A stretch of 64,000 nucleotides of DNA from Phycisphaerae bacterium (GTDB lineage Bacteria > Planctomycetota > Phycisphaerae > Sedimentisphaerales > Anaerobacaceae): the NCBI GenBank assembly GCA_028714855.1, contig JAQTLP010000001.1:250572-314571 (forward strand). Direction: 5' to 3'. Both the position numbers and the translations under genes were made by a program. Below, piece after piece: positions 26,182 to 34,334 of the stretch. The notes under the pieces are model-generated. The model worked only from the letters and a program-made list of their open reading frames with translations, ran no database searches and had not been told where the DNA came from. The number at the start of each line of letters is the position of its first letter. The first letter of the stretch is position 1.

Positions 26182-29100
26182 TTACCAGTTTTCTATACAG
26201 GCCGTGTCAGCAGGATCGTTACACAGCAGCCACTGCTCGGCGAAACGTGCTAAGTCAAAAAAGTTAACATAGCCGTCCGTTGGTGCAAAATCAGCACCTT
26301 CACAGTTTTCCGGCTCGGTGCAGTCGTCCAGCCAGTTATCGGTTATTATTTCAAGGTCTTCGTAATTAACGTAGCAATCACCGCTGATGTCTGAGGTCAG
26401 GCCATGGCCTGCAGCGAGGACACTATCACAGTTTGAGCAAGAGGCATTGCTTATAGTGGTGATTGACCGCCTCGGTAGAATCAGCACACTGTTTTCATCG
26501 AAAGGACCGATATATACGGTATTCTCTGTTTCGCTGGTGCGGTATATTCCGGAATTATTTAGCGGGAAACCATTCAAATTAAGCGTTAAGCCCATATTGT
26601 CATAGGAGAGGTTTATCAGCACAATAGATAGCTGCTGGCCATCTGGGCTTTTGTAGGCTGAAATACGTAAGTCGCCCCGGTCGCCCAAATCAGTCCAGGT
26701 TCTGACGCGATGCCATCCTGGGTCGGTAAATGCCGCATATTGCTTGAAGGCATAATAAATAGGATTAGGGGCGAAGGTAGCTCCTCCCGTGGGGCTTCCC
26801 ACGTAATTTATGAGGCCTTTAGGCGGTGTCCAGAATAGCTCCCAATAAACATACGCCGATGCGTTCTCGAAAACCAGGGTATTGTGCATCAGCTGTGCCA
26901 GGTTCATTGCCTCAGGGAAAGTAGTTACATCTCCGTCGTCGTCACCCTTCGAGAACTCTGTCATCATCCGTGGCTTATTATTGTAATAATCGCGGTAATA
27001 TTGCATAGAGGTGATGTAGCCGTCGGGGTTGTAGTAGCTGCCGCCGCCGTTGTAAAGGTGGTGAGCATAACCGTAAACATGACTCAGATTTGCAAGACTA
27101 TCGATATATTGGTAGAGTCTATAAAAACCGGCGGTTTCGGGAGCAAGCATCTTCGGCATATTCGGTCCCATTCGCGAATACAGCTCTTCGTAAACTTTTT
27201 CGAAGGCCTGACGATAACCGGCAAAGTCCGCGTTTTCTGAAGGTTCGAATCTGCAGGATGCCCAGCTTGCTACATAGTCAAGTTCGTTTTGTATATTTAT
27301 ATAGTCGGCAACTACGCCTTGATTGCCCCATTCTTCCAGACTGTCCGCCCACCATTCTGCAAACCTTTTGTATATATAATAGTGGGGGGCGCTGTTATTG
27401 GGGTCAGTAGCGTCTTTTATAAGGGTGCCGCCGTTTTCCAATATGCCGTTACTTTTGAAAGAGGTCGGCGGTGACCATGAGGAAATCATAACCTTTAACG
27501 ATGGATTACGTGCCTTCCCGCCTGCGATGATTTGGGCCGAACGGTTTAGGTAACCACTGTCGTAACCGTAACTATTCCGTACTCTGTAAATGTCAAGACC
27601 AAGCTCATCAAACACAGCATCATAGAGCTTCTCTCTCTCGGTCTGGGACAGAGTATCCAGTACCTCGTATTCATGCCAGCTGGCGGCGGCTCCGAAACCT
27701 TCGAGTTCCTGGTAAACGGTGTTAGCATATACCTCGCCAGCAGCACTCTGGTATCTATCGAATCTACTATCCAGCGTGATATCTTCGAAGTACACGGTCC
27801 CTGCATCTCCGGGGCTGCCGTTGCCGAAGCCGATGGTAATCTTCGCAACATTTGACAGATTTACGCCGGTAAATTCCGTCAACTCAATGCTCCAGTTGTT
27901 CCATTGTTTCAGCCTGACATCGTTCATATTGCTGTATGTTACGGTTGCGGTATGCGGAGGATTGTCACCGTCGGTCAGCTTAACATACATCTGCTCATCT
28001 ATGGGGTTGGATGGTTTGCCGTAGAAATACAACACTAATGTGTTAGCGCCGAGGCCAAGCCAGTTGGGGTCATTTATTCCCAAATCAGCAACATCCGTGC
28101 TAACTTCGGAATAGTATGGCGGGAGATTATTATTATAAAGATACCTCATCGAGTTGCCGCTGCGGGCGATAGAAGTCTTGACAGAAACTTCCGCGCCGGT
28201 GCCGCTGTTTTGCCATATGTTCCGCAGGGCTGCGTGGTCCTCATACGAATCAAAATCCTCCACAACGGCAGTCGGCGATGTCCTAAAACTCCAGGTTTCG
28301 CCTTTAAAGATTGTGTTGTCTGGTGCGGAATTGACCTCATCAATACGCCAGTAGTAGGTTGTGTTTAATTGGAAAAAACCCGCAGCGCCATAAGGATCAT
28401 AAGTATTAGGTTCCTGGTCTTGACTAACCAGTACGCCCAGCGGATTACTTCTGTTAGCGTTGGTTACTGCTGTTTCATTTGTTCCGAAATATACATCGTG
28501 TGTTTCAGCAAGTCCGCCCTTTAACCAGTTAAGGGCCGCATCTATTGGTGCGTCTTCTGCTTCGTTAAACGGCACCGGACGCTGGGCATATTTTGTAGGG
28601 ATGAACGGTATCAGGGCGTTCGGCTCTACCTGTAAGGCGTTGACAAAAGCAAAGGGCTGGTCTTCCGGACTGCTTGGGCCCCTTTCGCTCGTCAGGATAA
28701 TTCTGCCTAAATCATCCGATGTGGCTCTTCCGCTAAAGGCCCACTTCCAGAAATCATTAGAGGAGCTGGAAGAATAGTTGTCCTGCAGAGGCTGATTTGC
28801 CGCTCCGCCGATGAAATCGGCATCAAAAAGATGTGTGCCGTTGGCATACCATTCAGCGACCCGATTGGCATCTCCGGTGCTTTGGCTGTCCCATGACCAT
28901 ATGGTTATGTTGCAGTCCCGGTTGATGCCAAGTCCCCATAGCGTGATTGTAACTCCGCTCGGATTAACACCGTAGACAAAATCGCGATATATTTTTTCGC
29001 CTGCCCGCGGGGAATAATAGCACGGGTCGCCAGGCATCACGGGAGTGCCGGCGTATCTCGACCATCCGCCGCAGGGGTCATCACGTCTGACTGTGTTAAT

Positions 29101-29613
29101 GCTGCCGCTTAGGTCAATTATAATACCATTTACCTCGCTGCCGGTGTTTGTAGTGCTAAACTGAACAAAACTGGTCTGTGTGTTTGGTTCGTTATTGTCT
29201 TGGGAGTAGTTAAGGTCCAGCCGCAGTACTGGTGGTGTAGTTACAGCGTCGGTGGTTGCGGAGCGAGCAAGCGCCCAGCTGGTCATATTCAAAGCGCTAT
29301 CACGTGCCCTAACCCTGAATGTATGCACAGTACTCGGGGTAAGGCCTGTAGCAATGTAATTGGTGTCTGTTTGCCATGTGCTGCTGGCTGCGGGGTTATC
29401 GGAGCACTCAAACAAGTACTGTATGGGAACACTACCGGCTTGATCCAGAGCAGTTATTGCAGCCATCTGAATTGAATTTGGCCCAAGTGTTATCGGGACA
29501 ATCCGCCACTTCGCCGGGACCGGCCTTGGAGCAGTGGTATCTGCGCCGTAACAGGGTGATAAAACAAGGGCTGAAATCAAAAGCAAATACAGGGGAAAAT
29601 ATCTAACAGACAT
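26182..29613 (-). CDS. Secreted multidomain GH30 glycoside hydrolase
   Basis: About 1143 residues, first gene of the four-hydrolase operon and built like the next two. The catalytic domain (about 630-1065) has acid/base Glu779 and nucleophile Glu888 (counted from the upstream ATG) in NIQNELD and MMTEFS; the usual NEP is NEL here. It is closer to the 22746-26147 paralogue than to the XynC-like one. The dockerin-like tail starts near DISGDCYVNYEDLEII and ends in Asn-Trp. The ATG at 29613 is 9 bp after AAGGAGG; the ATG two codons earlier is too close. A strong promoter lies 157 bp upstream. Predicted secreted xylanase or glucuronoxylanase. Confidence 0.86.
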   Translation of the reverse strand: MSVRYFPLYLLLISALVLSPCYGADTTAPRPVPAKWRIVPITLGPNSIQMAAITALDQAGSVPIQYLFECSDNPAASSTWQTDTNYIATGLTPSTVHTFRVRARDSALNMTSWALARSATTDAVTTPPVLRLDLNYSQDNNEPNTQTSFVQFSTTNTGSEVNGIIIDLSGSINTVRRDDPCGGWSRYAGTPVMPGDPCYYSPRAGEKIYRDFVYGVNPSGVTITLWGLGINRDCNITIWSWDSQSTGDANRVAEWYANGTHLFDADFIGGAANQPLQDNYSSSSSNDFWKWAFSGRATSDDLGRIILTSERGPSSPEDQPFAFVNALQVEPNALIPFIPTKYAQRPVPFNEAEDAPIDAALNWLKGGLAETHDVYFGTNETAVTNANRSNPLGVLVSQDQEPNTYDPYGAAGFFQLNTTYYWRIDEVNSAPDNTIFKGETWSFRTSPTAVVEDFDSYEDHAALRNIWQNSGTGAEVSVKTSIARSGNSMRYLYNNNLPPYYSEVSTDVADLGINDPNWLGLGANTLVLYFYGKPSNPIDEQMYVKLTDGDNPPHTATVTYSNMNDVRLKQWNNWSIELTEFTGVNLSNVAKITIGFGNGSPGDAGTVYFEDITLDSRFDRYQSAAGEVYANTVYQELEGFGAAASWHEYEVLDTLSQTEREKLYDAVFDELGLDIYRVRNSYGYDSGYLNRSAQIIAGGKARNPSLKVMISSWSPPTSFKSNGILENGGTLIKDATDPNNSAPHYYIYKRFAEWWADSLEEWGNQGVVADYINIQNELDYVASWASCRFEPSENADFAGYRQAFEKVYEELYSRMGPNMPKMLAPETAGFYRLYQYIDSLANLSHVYGYAHHLYNGGGSYYNPDGYITSMQYYRDYYNNKPRMMTEFSKGDDDGDVTTFPEAMNLAQLMHNTLVFENASAYVYWELFWTPPKGLINYVGSPTGGATFAPNPIYYAFKQYAAFTDPGWHRVRTWTDLGDRGDLRISAYKSPDGQQLSIVLINLSYDNMGLTLNLNGFPLNNSGIYRTSETENTVYIGPFDENSVLILPRRSITTISNASCSNCDSVLAAGHGLTSDISGDCYVNYEDLEIITDNWLDDCTEPENCEGADFAPTDGYVNFFDLARFAEQWLLCNDPADTACIENW

Positions 29614-29634
29614 CTTCATACGCCTCCTTATCAG

Positions 29635-29657
29635 GGTAAAACTCTGAGGGTTTTACC
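29635..29657 (-). promoter_or_regulatory. Leader hairpin of the GH30 operon
   Basis: Perfect 8 bp stem (GGTAAAAC / GTTTTACC) with a 7 nt loop, in the 5' leader just before the ribosome site of the first GH30 gene. No U-run follows. Similar hairpins precede other genes of the operon, so it could tune translation or mRNA stability. Confidence 0.45.
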
Positions 29658-29769
29658 GGTTCTAATCATCCTCGCCCTCTTACTCTGCCAGGAGCAAACC
29701 GCCCAAGCCCAATGAATCGTACCTTGAAACAATGGGTATATTTTAAGCGCAAAATTCCAATTTCTTCCA

Positions 29770-29798
29770 ATTATACCACATTTGCTTCGGATTTTCAA
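29770..29798 (-). promoter_or_regulatory. Promoter of the GH30/GH10 operon
   Basis: TTGAAA, exactly 17 bp, then perfect TATAAT on the minus strand; predicted start near 29763 and leader of about 150 nt. The rest of the 29614-29889 gap holds no gene. Confidence 0.75.
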
Positions 29799-29889
29799 CC
29801 AATTTTCGCCCTTTTTGGGGATTAAAATAGGCATTTTGGCTCTCCAAAGGCGGATTTTCGTGATAAAGGTTGGAAAACACCGCCAAAAG

Positions 29890-30603
29890 TTATTTTGCTG
29901 CCTTTATCGCATCCGCGAGGCTTAGCGTGCCTTCGTATAAAGCCCTGCCGATTATTACAGCTTTAACCCCCGTTTCGGATAGTTTTCTGATATCGCTTAT
30001 CGTGCTTACCCCGCCCGAAGCTATAACGGCAACCCCAACCGCCGCAGCCACCGCTTCTGTTCGTTCAAAATTAGGACCTTCCATCATACCGTCTTTGGCA
30101 ATGTCGGTATATATTATCGCCGCTATTGGTAATTTCGCCGCCTTGGCCGCAAACTCCAATAACGGTTCGGAAGCATTTTTTGTCCAGCCATCAGTGGCTA
30201 CCTTATCGTCCCGCGCATCGAGGCCGAGCACAATTTTACCACTGAATTTTTCAGCCATTTCACTAAACCACTCGAAATCGCTTACGGCTTTAGTGCCTGT
30301 TATTACCCGCCCTACTCCCATATCGAGCAGTTGTTTTATGGATACCTCATCGCGCAATCCGCCGCCGACCTCGATTTTCAGTTTCCCCAGAGCTGCTATG
30401 GCTGATATTGTATCGGTATTGACGGGCTTGCCTGCTTTGGCTCCGTCCAAATCGACGATATGCAGCCACTCTGCTCCGGCCGAGATGAACTCCTCGGCCT
30501 GCTTGACGGGGTCATCGTTGTAGGTTATCTGTCGGCGGTACTGACCTTGGATAAGTCTGACGCATTTGCCGTCTCGTAAATCAATAGCCGGTATGATATA
30601 CAT
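29890..30603 (-). CDS. hisA: Phosphoribosyl-formimino-AICAR-P isomerase HisA
   Basis: 237 residues, the normal length. MYIIPAIDLRDGKCVRL at the start holds the catalytic Asp8, and IVDLDGAKAG (about 49-58), EVGGGLR (78-84), ITGTKAV and VIASGGVS mark the duplicated half-barrel phosphate sites of HisA. It isomerises ProFAR to PRFAR in histidine synthesis, in the cytoplasm. No other his gene is in the window, so the pathway genes are dispersed. It has its own promoter. Confidence 0.95.
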   Translation of the reverse strand: MYIIPAIDLRDGKCVRLIQGQYRRQITYNDDPVKQAEEFISAGAEWLHIVDLDGAKAGKPVNTDTISAIAALGKLKIEVGGGLRDEVSIKQLLDMGVGRVITGTKAVSDFEWFSEMAEKFSGKIVLGLDARDDKVATDGWTKNASEPLLEFAAKAAKLPIAAIIYTDIAKDGMMEGPNFERTEAVAAAVGVAVIASGGVSTISDIRKLSETGVKAVIIGRALYEGTLSLADAIKAAK

Positions 30604-30628
30604 TTTTAAACCCTTAATATGTGCCCGG

Positions 30629-30657
30629 ATTTTAAGCGTGTATACCGAACTTGTAAA
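30629..30657 (-). promoter_or_regulatory. Promoter of hisA
   Basis: TTTACA, 17 bp, TAAAAT on the minus strand, about 25 bp before the hisA start codon. Confidence 0.65.
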
Positions 30658-30732
30658 GAAAAGATTTGGCGCTGCGGCCTTTGGGAACAGGACGCTCTGC
30701 CAAAAAATAAATATGCCGGATTATTCGAAAGC

Positions 30733-30761
30733 TTGCAATTTCGGTTTTTTGAGTGTATAGG
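30733..30761 (+). promoter_or_regulatory. Promoter of tRNA-Ser
   Basis: TTGCAA, 17 bp, TATAGG; transcription would start about 10 bp before the mature tRNA 5' end. The -10 box matches at 4 of 6 positions. Confidence 0.5.
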
Positions 30762-30777
30762 ATAGAAAAGTCGTTAC

Positions 30778-30866
30778 GGAGAGGTGTCGGAGCGGCTGAT
30801 CGAGCCGGTTTCGAAAACCGGTGTGCTCTTTATTGAGTACCGCGGGTTCGAATCCCGCCCTCTCCG
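30778..30866 (+). tRNA. tRNA-Ser (anticodon CGA)
   Basis: The acceptor stem GGAGAGG pairs with CCTCTCC, discriminator G. The anticodon arm CCGGT-TTCGAAA-ACCGG gives anticodon CGA, reading UCG. A long variable arm (about 30813-30840) is typical of serine tRNAs, and the T arm is GCGGG-TTCGAAT-CCCGC. The CCA end is not encoded. Confidence 0.95.
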
Positions 30867-30945
30867 TTATGTTGCTTACTTTGGGGCAGGCTGGATTCGA
30901 ACCCTAAAAGAGAGAGTAAAACTATACGCTGAAAGGGAGAGATAT

Positions 30946-31422
30946 ATGAGTGACAAAAGCGCAGAATGCTGCCCCGAATTTGCCCCCGTACCATGGGATG
31001 ATAAGATTTTTTATTGGGAGAATAAAAGATTCATTAAAGACAAAGTTTTTACTCTGTTCTACATACCAATGAATTTTGGTTCGGTCATGAGAAGGCTCGA
31101 CGAAAAAGTAAAAAAAGCCGGAGCTCGGATGCCGGGTTCGCTGGCCCTGTCGGATCATACCTCCAGGTGGAATATGGATATTTATTTGGCAGTGGACGGA
31201 GAAATTCCGGATTCGGAAAATGTTACGCTTTCCGGCAAGTTTTTCAGCAAAGTTTATGAGGGAAATTTTAAAGAGACAGGAAAGTGGTGCAAAGATTTTG
31301 AGGGCCTCGCCAAAAGCAAGGGACTGGAAATAAAAAAGTGGTATATGTGGTATACCACTTGTCCAAAGTGCGCTAAAAAGTACGGGAAGAATTACGTTGT
31401 GATTATCGACCAGGTTGCGTGA
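30946..31422 (+). CDS. Conserved small cytoplasmic protein (often labelled hydrolase)
   Basis: 158 residues from the ATG at 30946, which has AAGGGAGAG just before it; a longer in-frame version would run into the tRNA gene. The sequence (PVPWDDKIFYWENKRF, MNFGSVMRRLDEKV, LSDHTSRWNMDIY, GKFFSKVYEG, KKWYMWYTTCPKCAKKYG) is that of a conserved bacterial family often annotated as hydrolase without evidence. A late CPKC pair might bind metal. No signal peptide. It may belong to the GyrI-like small-molecule-binding fold, which I infer only from length and alternating secondary structure. Confidence 0.75.
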   Translation: MSDKSAECCPEFAPVPWDDKIFYWENKRFIKDKVFTLFYIPMNFGSVMRRLDEKVKKAGARMPGSLALSDHTSRWNMDIYLAVDGEIPDSENVTLSGKFFSKVYEGNFKETGKWCKDFEGLAKSKGLEIKKWYMWYTTCPKCAKKYGKNYVVIIDQVA

Positions 31423-31613
31423 AGGTAATTTGCCGATAAAAAGGTAAGTCAGTTTGGATTTTTCGAATACACGCCGTCCTTAGTTTTGCTATATCAGATA
31501 AAGACAATATAAGCTCTTGCATCTCAATAGAACTTTCAGACAATAGCGGGGGTATAATAATTTGTTATAATTATAAGGAAACCTGCTATAGCTGTTAAAA
31601 AGCGAGGCCCAGA

Positions 31614-32585
31614 TTGAAAGTTCAGTGCGAGCTATGCCCGAAAAGCTGTCTGATTGAGCCCGGCCAGAGCGGCGAGTGCCGGGTCAGAATTAATATCGAC
31701 GGCGTATTACGGACGGTAGTATACGGCTACCCGTGCTCAGCGCACGTTGACCCTGTCGAGAAGAAACCATTTTTCCATTTCCTGCCCGGCAGCAAAACGT
31801 TTTCACTTGCGACCGTCGGCTGCAACCTTCACTGCAAAAACTGCCAGAACTGGGAAATATCACAGGCCAATCCCGAAGACAGCGTTGCGTCATTATGCCC
31901 GCCTGAAAAACTTGTCGAGCTGACCAGAAGCTATGATTGCCAGTCGCTGGCATATACCTATACAGACCCGGTTGTTTATTACGAATATACTTATGATTCT
32001 GCCGAGCTTGCGAGGGTAAATGGAATACGAAATCTGCTGATAACGGCCGGCTATATAAACCGCCAGCCGTGGCAGCGGTTACTGAACGTTGTGGATGCCG
32101 CCAGAATTGATTTGAAGTCAATGTCGGATGATTTTTATCGGGATGTTTGCTCCGCGACACTAAAGCCGGTGCAAGATGCCATCATTCAGACAAGAGCAAG
32201 CGGCGTTCATCTTGAAGTGATACACCTCGTTATCCCAACGCTGAACGATAAGCCCGAACAATTGCGCGAGCTTTCGCGCTGGGTCAGGGCAAACCTCGGC
32301 AGCGAAATCCCCCTGCATTTTTCAGGATTTTATCCGCAGTACAAGATGCGGCATCTGCCGCCGACATCGGCGGAAACACTGGATATGGCTCGTAACATCG
32401 CTATGGAAGAAGGGCTTGACTTTGCTTATATAGGAAATGTTCAGAGTGAAAATGGCCAGAACACATATTGTCCCGGCTGCAAAAAAGTACTCATCGAACG
32501 TGTTGGTTATACTGTTATCCAAAACCGTTTGAAAGACGGTTCCTGTCCTGATTGCGGCAGGGAAATTTACGGAGTTTGGAAATGA
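31614..32585 (+). CDS. amrS: AmmeMemoRadiSam system radical SAM enzyme
   Basis: 323 residues, starting on TTG. Cys70, Cys74 and Cys77 (GCNLHCKNCQNW) bind the radical SAM cluster. An N-terminal cysteine set (CELCPKSC, plus Cys22) and a C-terminal zinc-ribbon-like pair (CPGC...CPDCGR) frame the barrel, as in the AmrS family related to pyruvate-formate-lyase activases. The family occurs with AMMECR1 and Memo proteins, as it does here; the reaction is unknown. It is first in the operon, and its stop overlaps the next ATG (ATGA). AT-rich DNA with TATAAT-like boxes lies at 31553 and 31566, but no good -35 box was found. Confidence 0.88.
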   Translation: MKVQCELCPKSCLIEPGQSGECRVRINIDGVLRTVVYGYPCSAHVDPVEKKPFFHFLPGSKTFSLATVGCNLHCKNCQNWEISQANPEDSVASLCPPEKLVELTRSYDCQSLAYTYTDPVVYYEYTYDSAELARVNGIRNLLITAGYINRQPWQRLLNVVDAARIDLKSMSDDFYRDVCSATLKPVQDAIIQTRASGVHLEVIHLVIPTLNDKPEQLRELSRWVRANLGSEIPLHFSGFYPQYKMRHLPPTSAETLDMARNIAMEEGLDFAYIGNVQSENGQNTYCPGCKKVLIERVGYTVIQNRLKDGSCPDCGREIYGVWK

Positions 32586-32761
32586 CGCGAAGAAAATTCA
32601 TTCAGCAATTTCTAAAAGCCGGGGCGGCTGTTGCTGTCGGCGTTTACTGGCTGGCAGAAAAAGCTTCACCCCGCAAGTTTATTCGAGCGAGATTTGGGAA
32701 GTATCCCGGCGTCTTAAGGCCCTTAAAGGATATTCACGAACAGGGTAAATGGAGTGGTTAA
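32582..32761 (+). CDS. Small protein with twin-arginine signal
   Basis: 59 residues. The start TRRKFIQQFLKAGAAVAVGVY is a Tat-type signal: Arg-Arg-Lys-Phe followed by a mildly hydrophobic helix. The remainder is a short basic stretch (PRKFIRARFGKYPGVLRPLK). Its ATG overlaps the stop of amrS and its stop is 1 bp before the next ATG, so it is translationally coupled to both. It contains no cysteines, so it is not itself a metal-cluster protein. It may be a membrane-anchored accessory peptide, or the remnant signal of a larger exported redox subunit. Confidence 0.65.
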   Translation: MTRRKFIQQFLKAGAAVAVGVYWLAEKASPRKFIRARFGKYPGVLRPLKDIHEQGKWSG

Positions 32762-32762
32762 T

Positions 32763-34334
32763 ATGGATAGATACTCAAAATTTTTTTTACCGGGTTTTAT
32801 GCTTGGCATATTTTTATTGGGAGGGTGCGATCCAAAACCTGTCGCTCCGGTTAAAGAAATAGCGAGAGCTAAAGCAGATGAACCTGCGGCCCATGCCAAG
32901 GTTGTTTTCAGGTCAACACTTTCGGGTAGCTGGTATTCTGCCGACGCTAAAACACTGAGTGAACAAATCGAGGGGATTTTCGAAAAAGCCGATGTTGAGC
33001 CGATAAATAATGTTATCGCCCTTATCCTTCCGCACGCCGGCTACCAGTACTCCGGCCGGACCGCCGCTTTTGGATTGAAGTCTGCCGGCAGGCAATATAA
33101 AAGGGTGATTGTAATTGGCCCCAGTCATCGTGTCCCTATGGAAGATGTGCTCAGTGTCCCCATGGCGACGCATTACGAAACGCCGCTCGGACAGGTGCCG
33201 CTTGATGTGGAATTTATAAATAAGCTTTTGGAGCATCCGATATTTCAGAACATACCGCAGGCGGACGAATATGAACACAGCACCCAGATAGAGGTGCCGC
33301 TGCTGCAATATGTGCAGAAAGATTTTAAGCTTGTGCTGATTGTGGCCGGCGACTGCTCGGTGGAAACAATTGCACAGGCCGGCGCTATCTTGAAGAGTTT
33401 GGTTGATGATGACACGCTCGTTATTGCAAGCTCCGATTTTACCCATTATGGTCCGAACTATGGCTACGTCCCATTCAGGGAAAAGATACCTGAACAGCTA
33501 AAAAAGCTCGATATGGGTGCGTTCGAGTATATCAAGGCCCTGGATTACAAAGGCTTTTTGGAATATCGTAGTAAAACCGGTGCAACAATATGCGGGTTTG
33601 TGCCGATATCGATATTGCTTTCGATGTTAGACGAAACCGTTGAGACTAAATTGATTAAATATACGACTTCCGGCGAACTGACGGGAGATTTCTCCAACTC
33701 GGTCAGCTACTTTTCGATTGCTTTTTCGGGTAAGTGGGGACACTCTTCCCAAATTAAACCGGAGGCGAATGTCAGTGAATTGAGCAAAGAAGACAAAAAG
33801 CAGCTTTTGACCCTGGCCCGCAAATCGTTGGTTTATTTTTTGCGTAACCGAAAGGTCCCCGATGTATCGGAGCTGAATGTCACGGCCAGTGACGCAATGA
33901 AACTTCGGCGGGCGGCGTTTGTAACGCTTGAAGAAAATTCTCAGCTTAGAGGCTGTATAGGCGATATCTTTCCGCGACAGCCTTTGTATAAATCGGTCAT
34001 CTCCAACGCCATTAACGCCGGCGTCAATGACAGACGTTTCCGCCCGGTAACGGAAGCCGAATGTAACGATATTAAAATCGAGATATCGGCGCTGACAGCG
34101 CCTAAACCAATTGCTTCATCGGATGAAATCAGAATTGGTATAGACGGCGTGGTGCTGAATAAAAATGGTTACGGGGCCGTGTTCCTGCCTCAAGTTGCGC
34201 CCGAACAGGGCTGGAATATAAGCCAGATGCTCACACAGTTGTCTCTCAAAGCGGGGCTGCCCTCAGACGCTTGGAAGGAAGGCGCGAGCTTTCTTGTTTT
34301 TCAGGCGGATGTTTTTGGCGAGGATGAGAAATGA
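32763..34334 (+). CDS. AmrB (Memo)-AmrA (AMMECR1) fusion lipoprotein
   Basis: 523 residues. A lipobox (LLGGC, Cys22) places it on the outer face of a membrane. Residues about 45-325 are the Memo domain, with LPHAGYQYSG (89-98), GPSHRVP (119-125), SSDFTHYG and ICGF (Cys277), matching the His/His/Cys metal pocket of Memo proteins. Residues about 340-520 are AMMECR1 with its LRGCIGD motif (395-401). The two are separate proteins in many genomes; fusion and export are unusual. GGAG 8 bp ahead supports the ATG at 32763 over a GTG three codons earlier. Its stop overlaps the next gene by 4 bp. Confidence 0.87.
   Translation: MDRYSKFFLPGFMLGIFLLGGCDPKPVAPVKEIARAKADEPAAHAKVVFRSTLSGSWYSADAKTLSEQIEGIFEKADVEPINNVIALILPHAGYQYSGRTAAFGLKSAGRQYKRVIVIGPSHRVPMEDVLSVPMATHYETPLGQVPLDVEFINKLLEHPIFQNIPQADEYEHSTQIEVPLLQYVQKDFKLVLIVAGDCSVETIAQAGAILKSLVDDDTLVIASSDFTHYGPNYGYVPFREKIPEQLKKLDMGAFEYIKALDYKGFLEYRSKTGATICGFVPISILLSMLDETVETKLIKYTTSGELTGDFSNSVSYFSIAFSGKWGHSSQIKPEANVSELSKEDKKQLLTLARKSLVYFLRNRKVPDVSELNVTASDAMKLRRAAFVTLEENSQLRGCIGDIFPRQPLYKSVISNAINAGVNDRRFRPVTEAECNDIKIEISALTAPKPIASSDEIRIGIDGVVLNKNGYGAVFLPQVAPEQGWNISQMLTQLSLKAGLPSDAWKEGASFLVFQADVFGEDEK

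Noticed and set aside
30885-30910. Sequence like an inverted tRNA T arm (GGATTCGAACC)
   Set aside because: No acceptor or anticodon stem can be built around it on either strand.
30784-30945. N-terminal extension of the small conserved protein through the tRNA gene
   Set aside because: It overlaps tRNA-Ser almost completely, and the ATG at 30946 has a good ribosome site and begins the conserved part.
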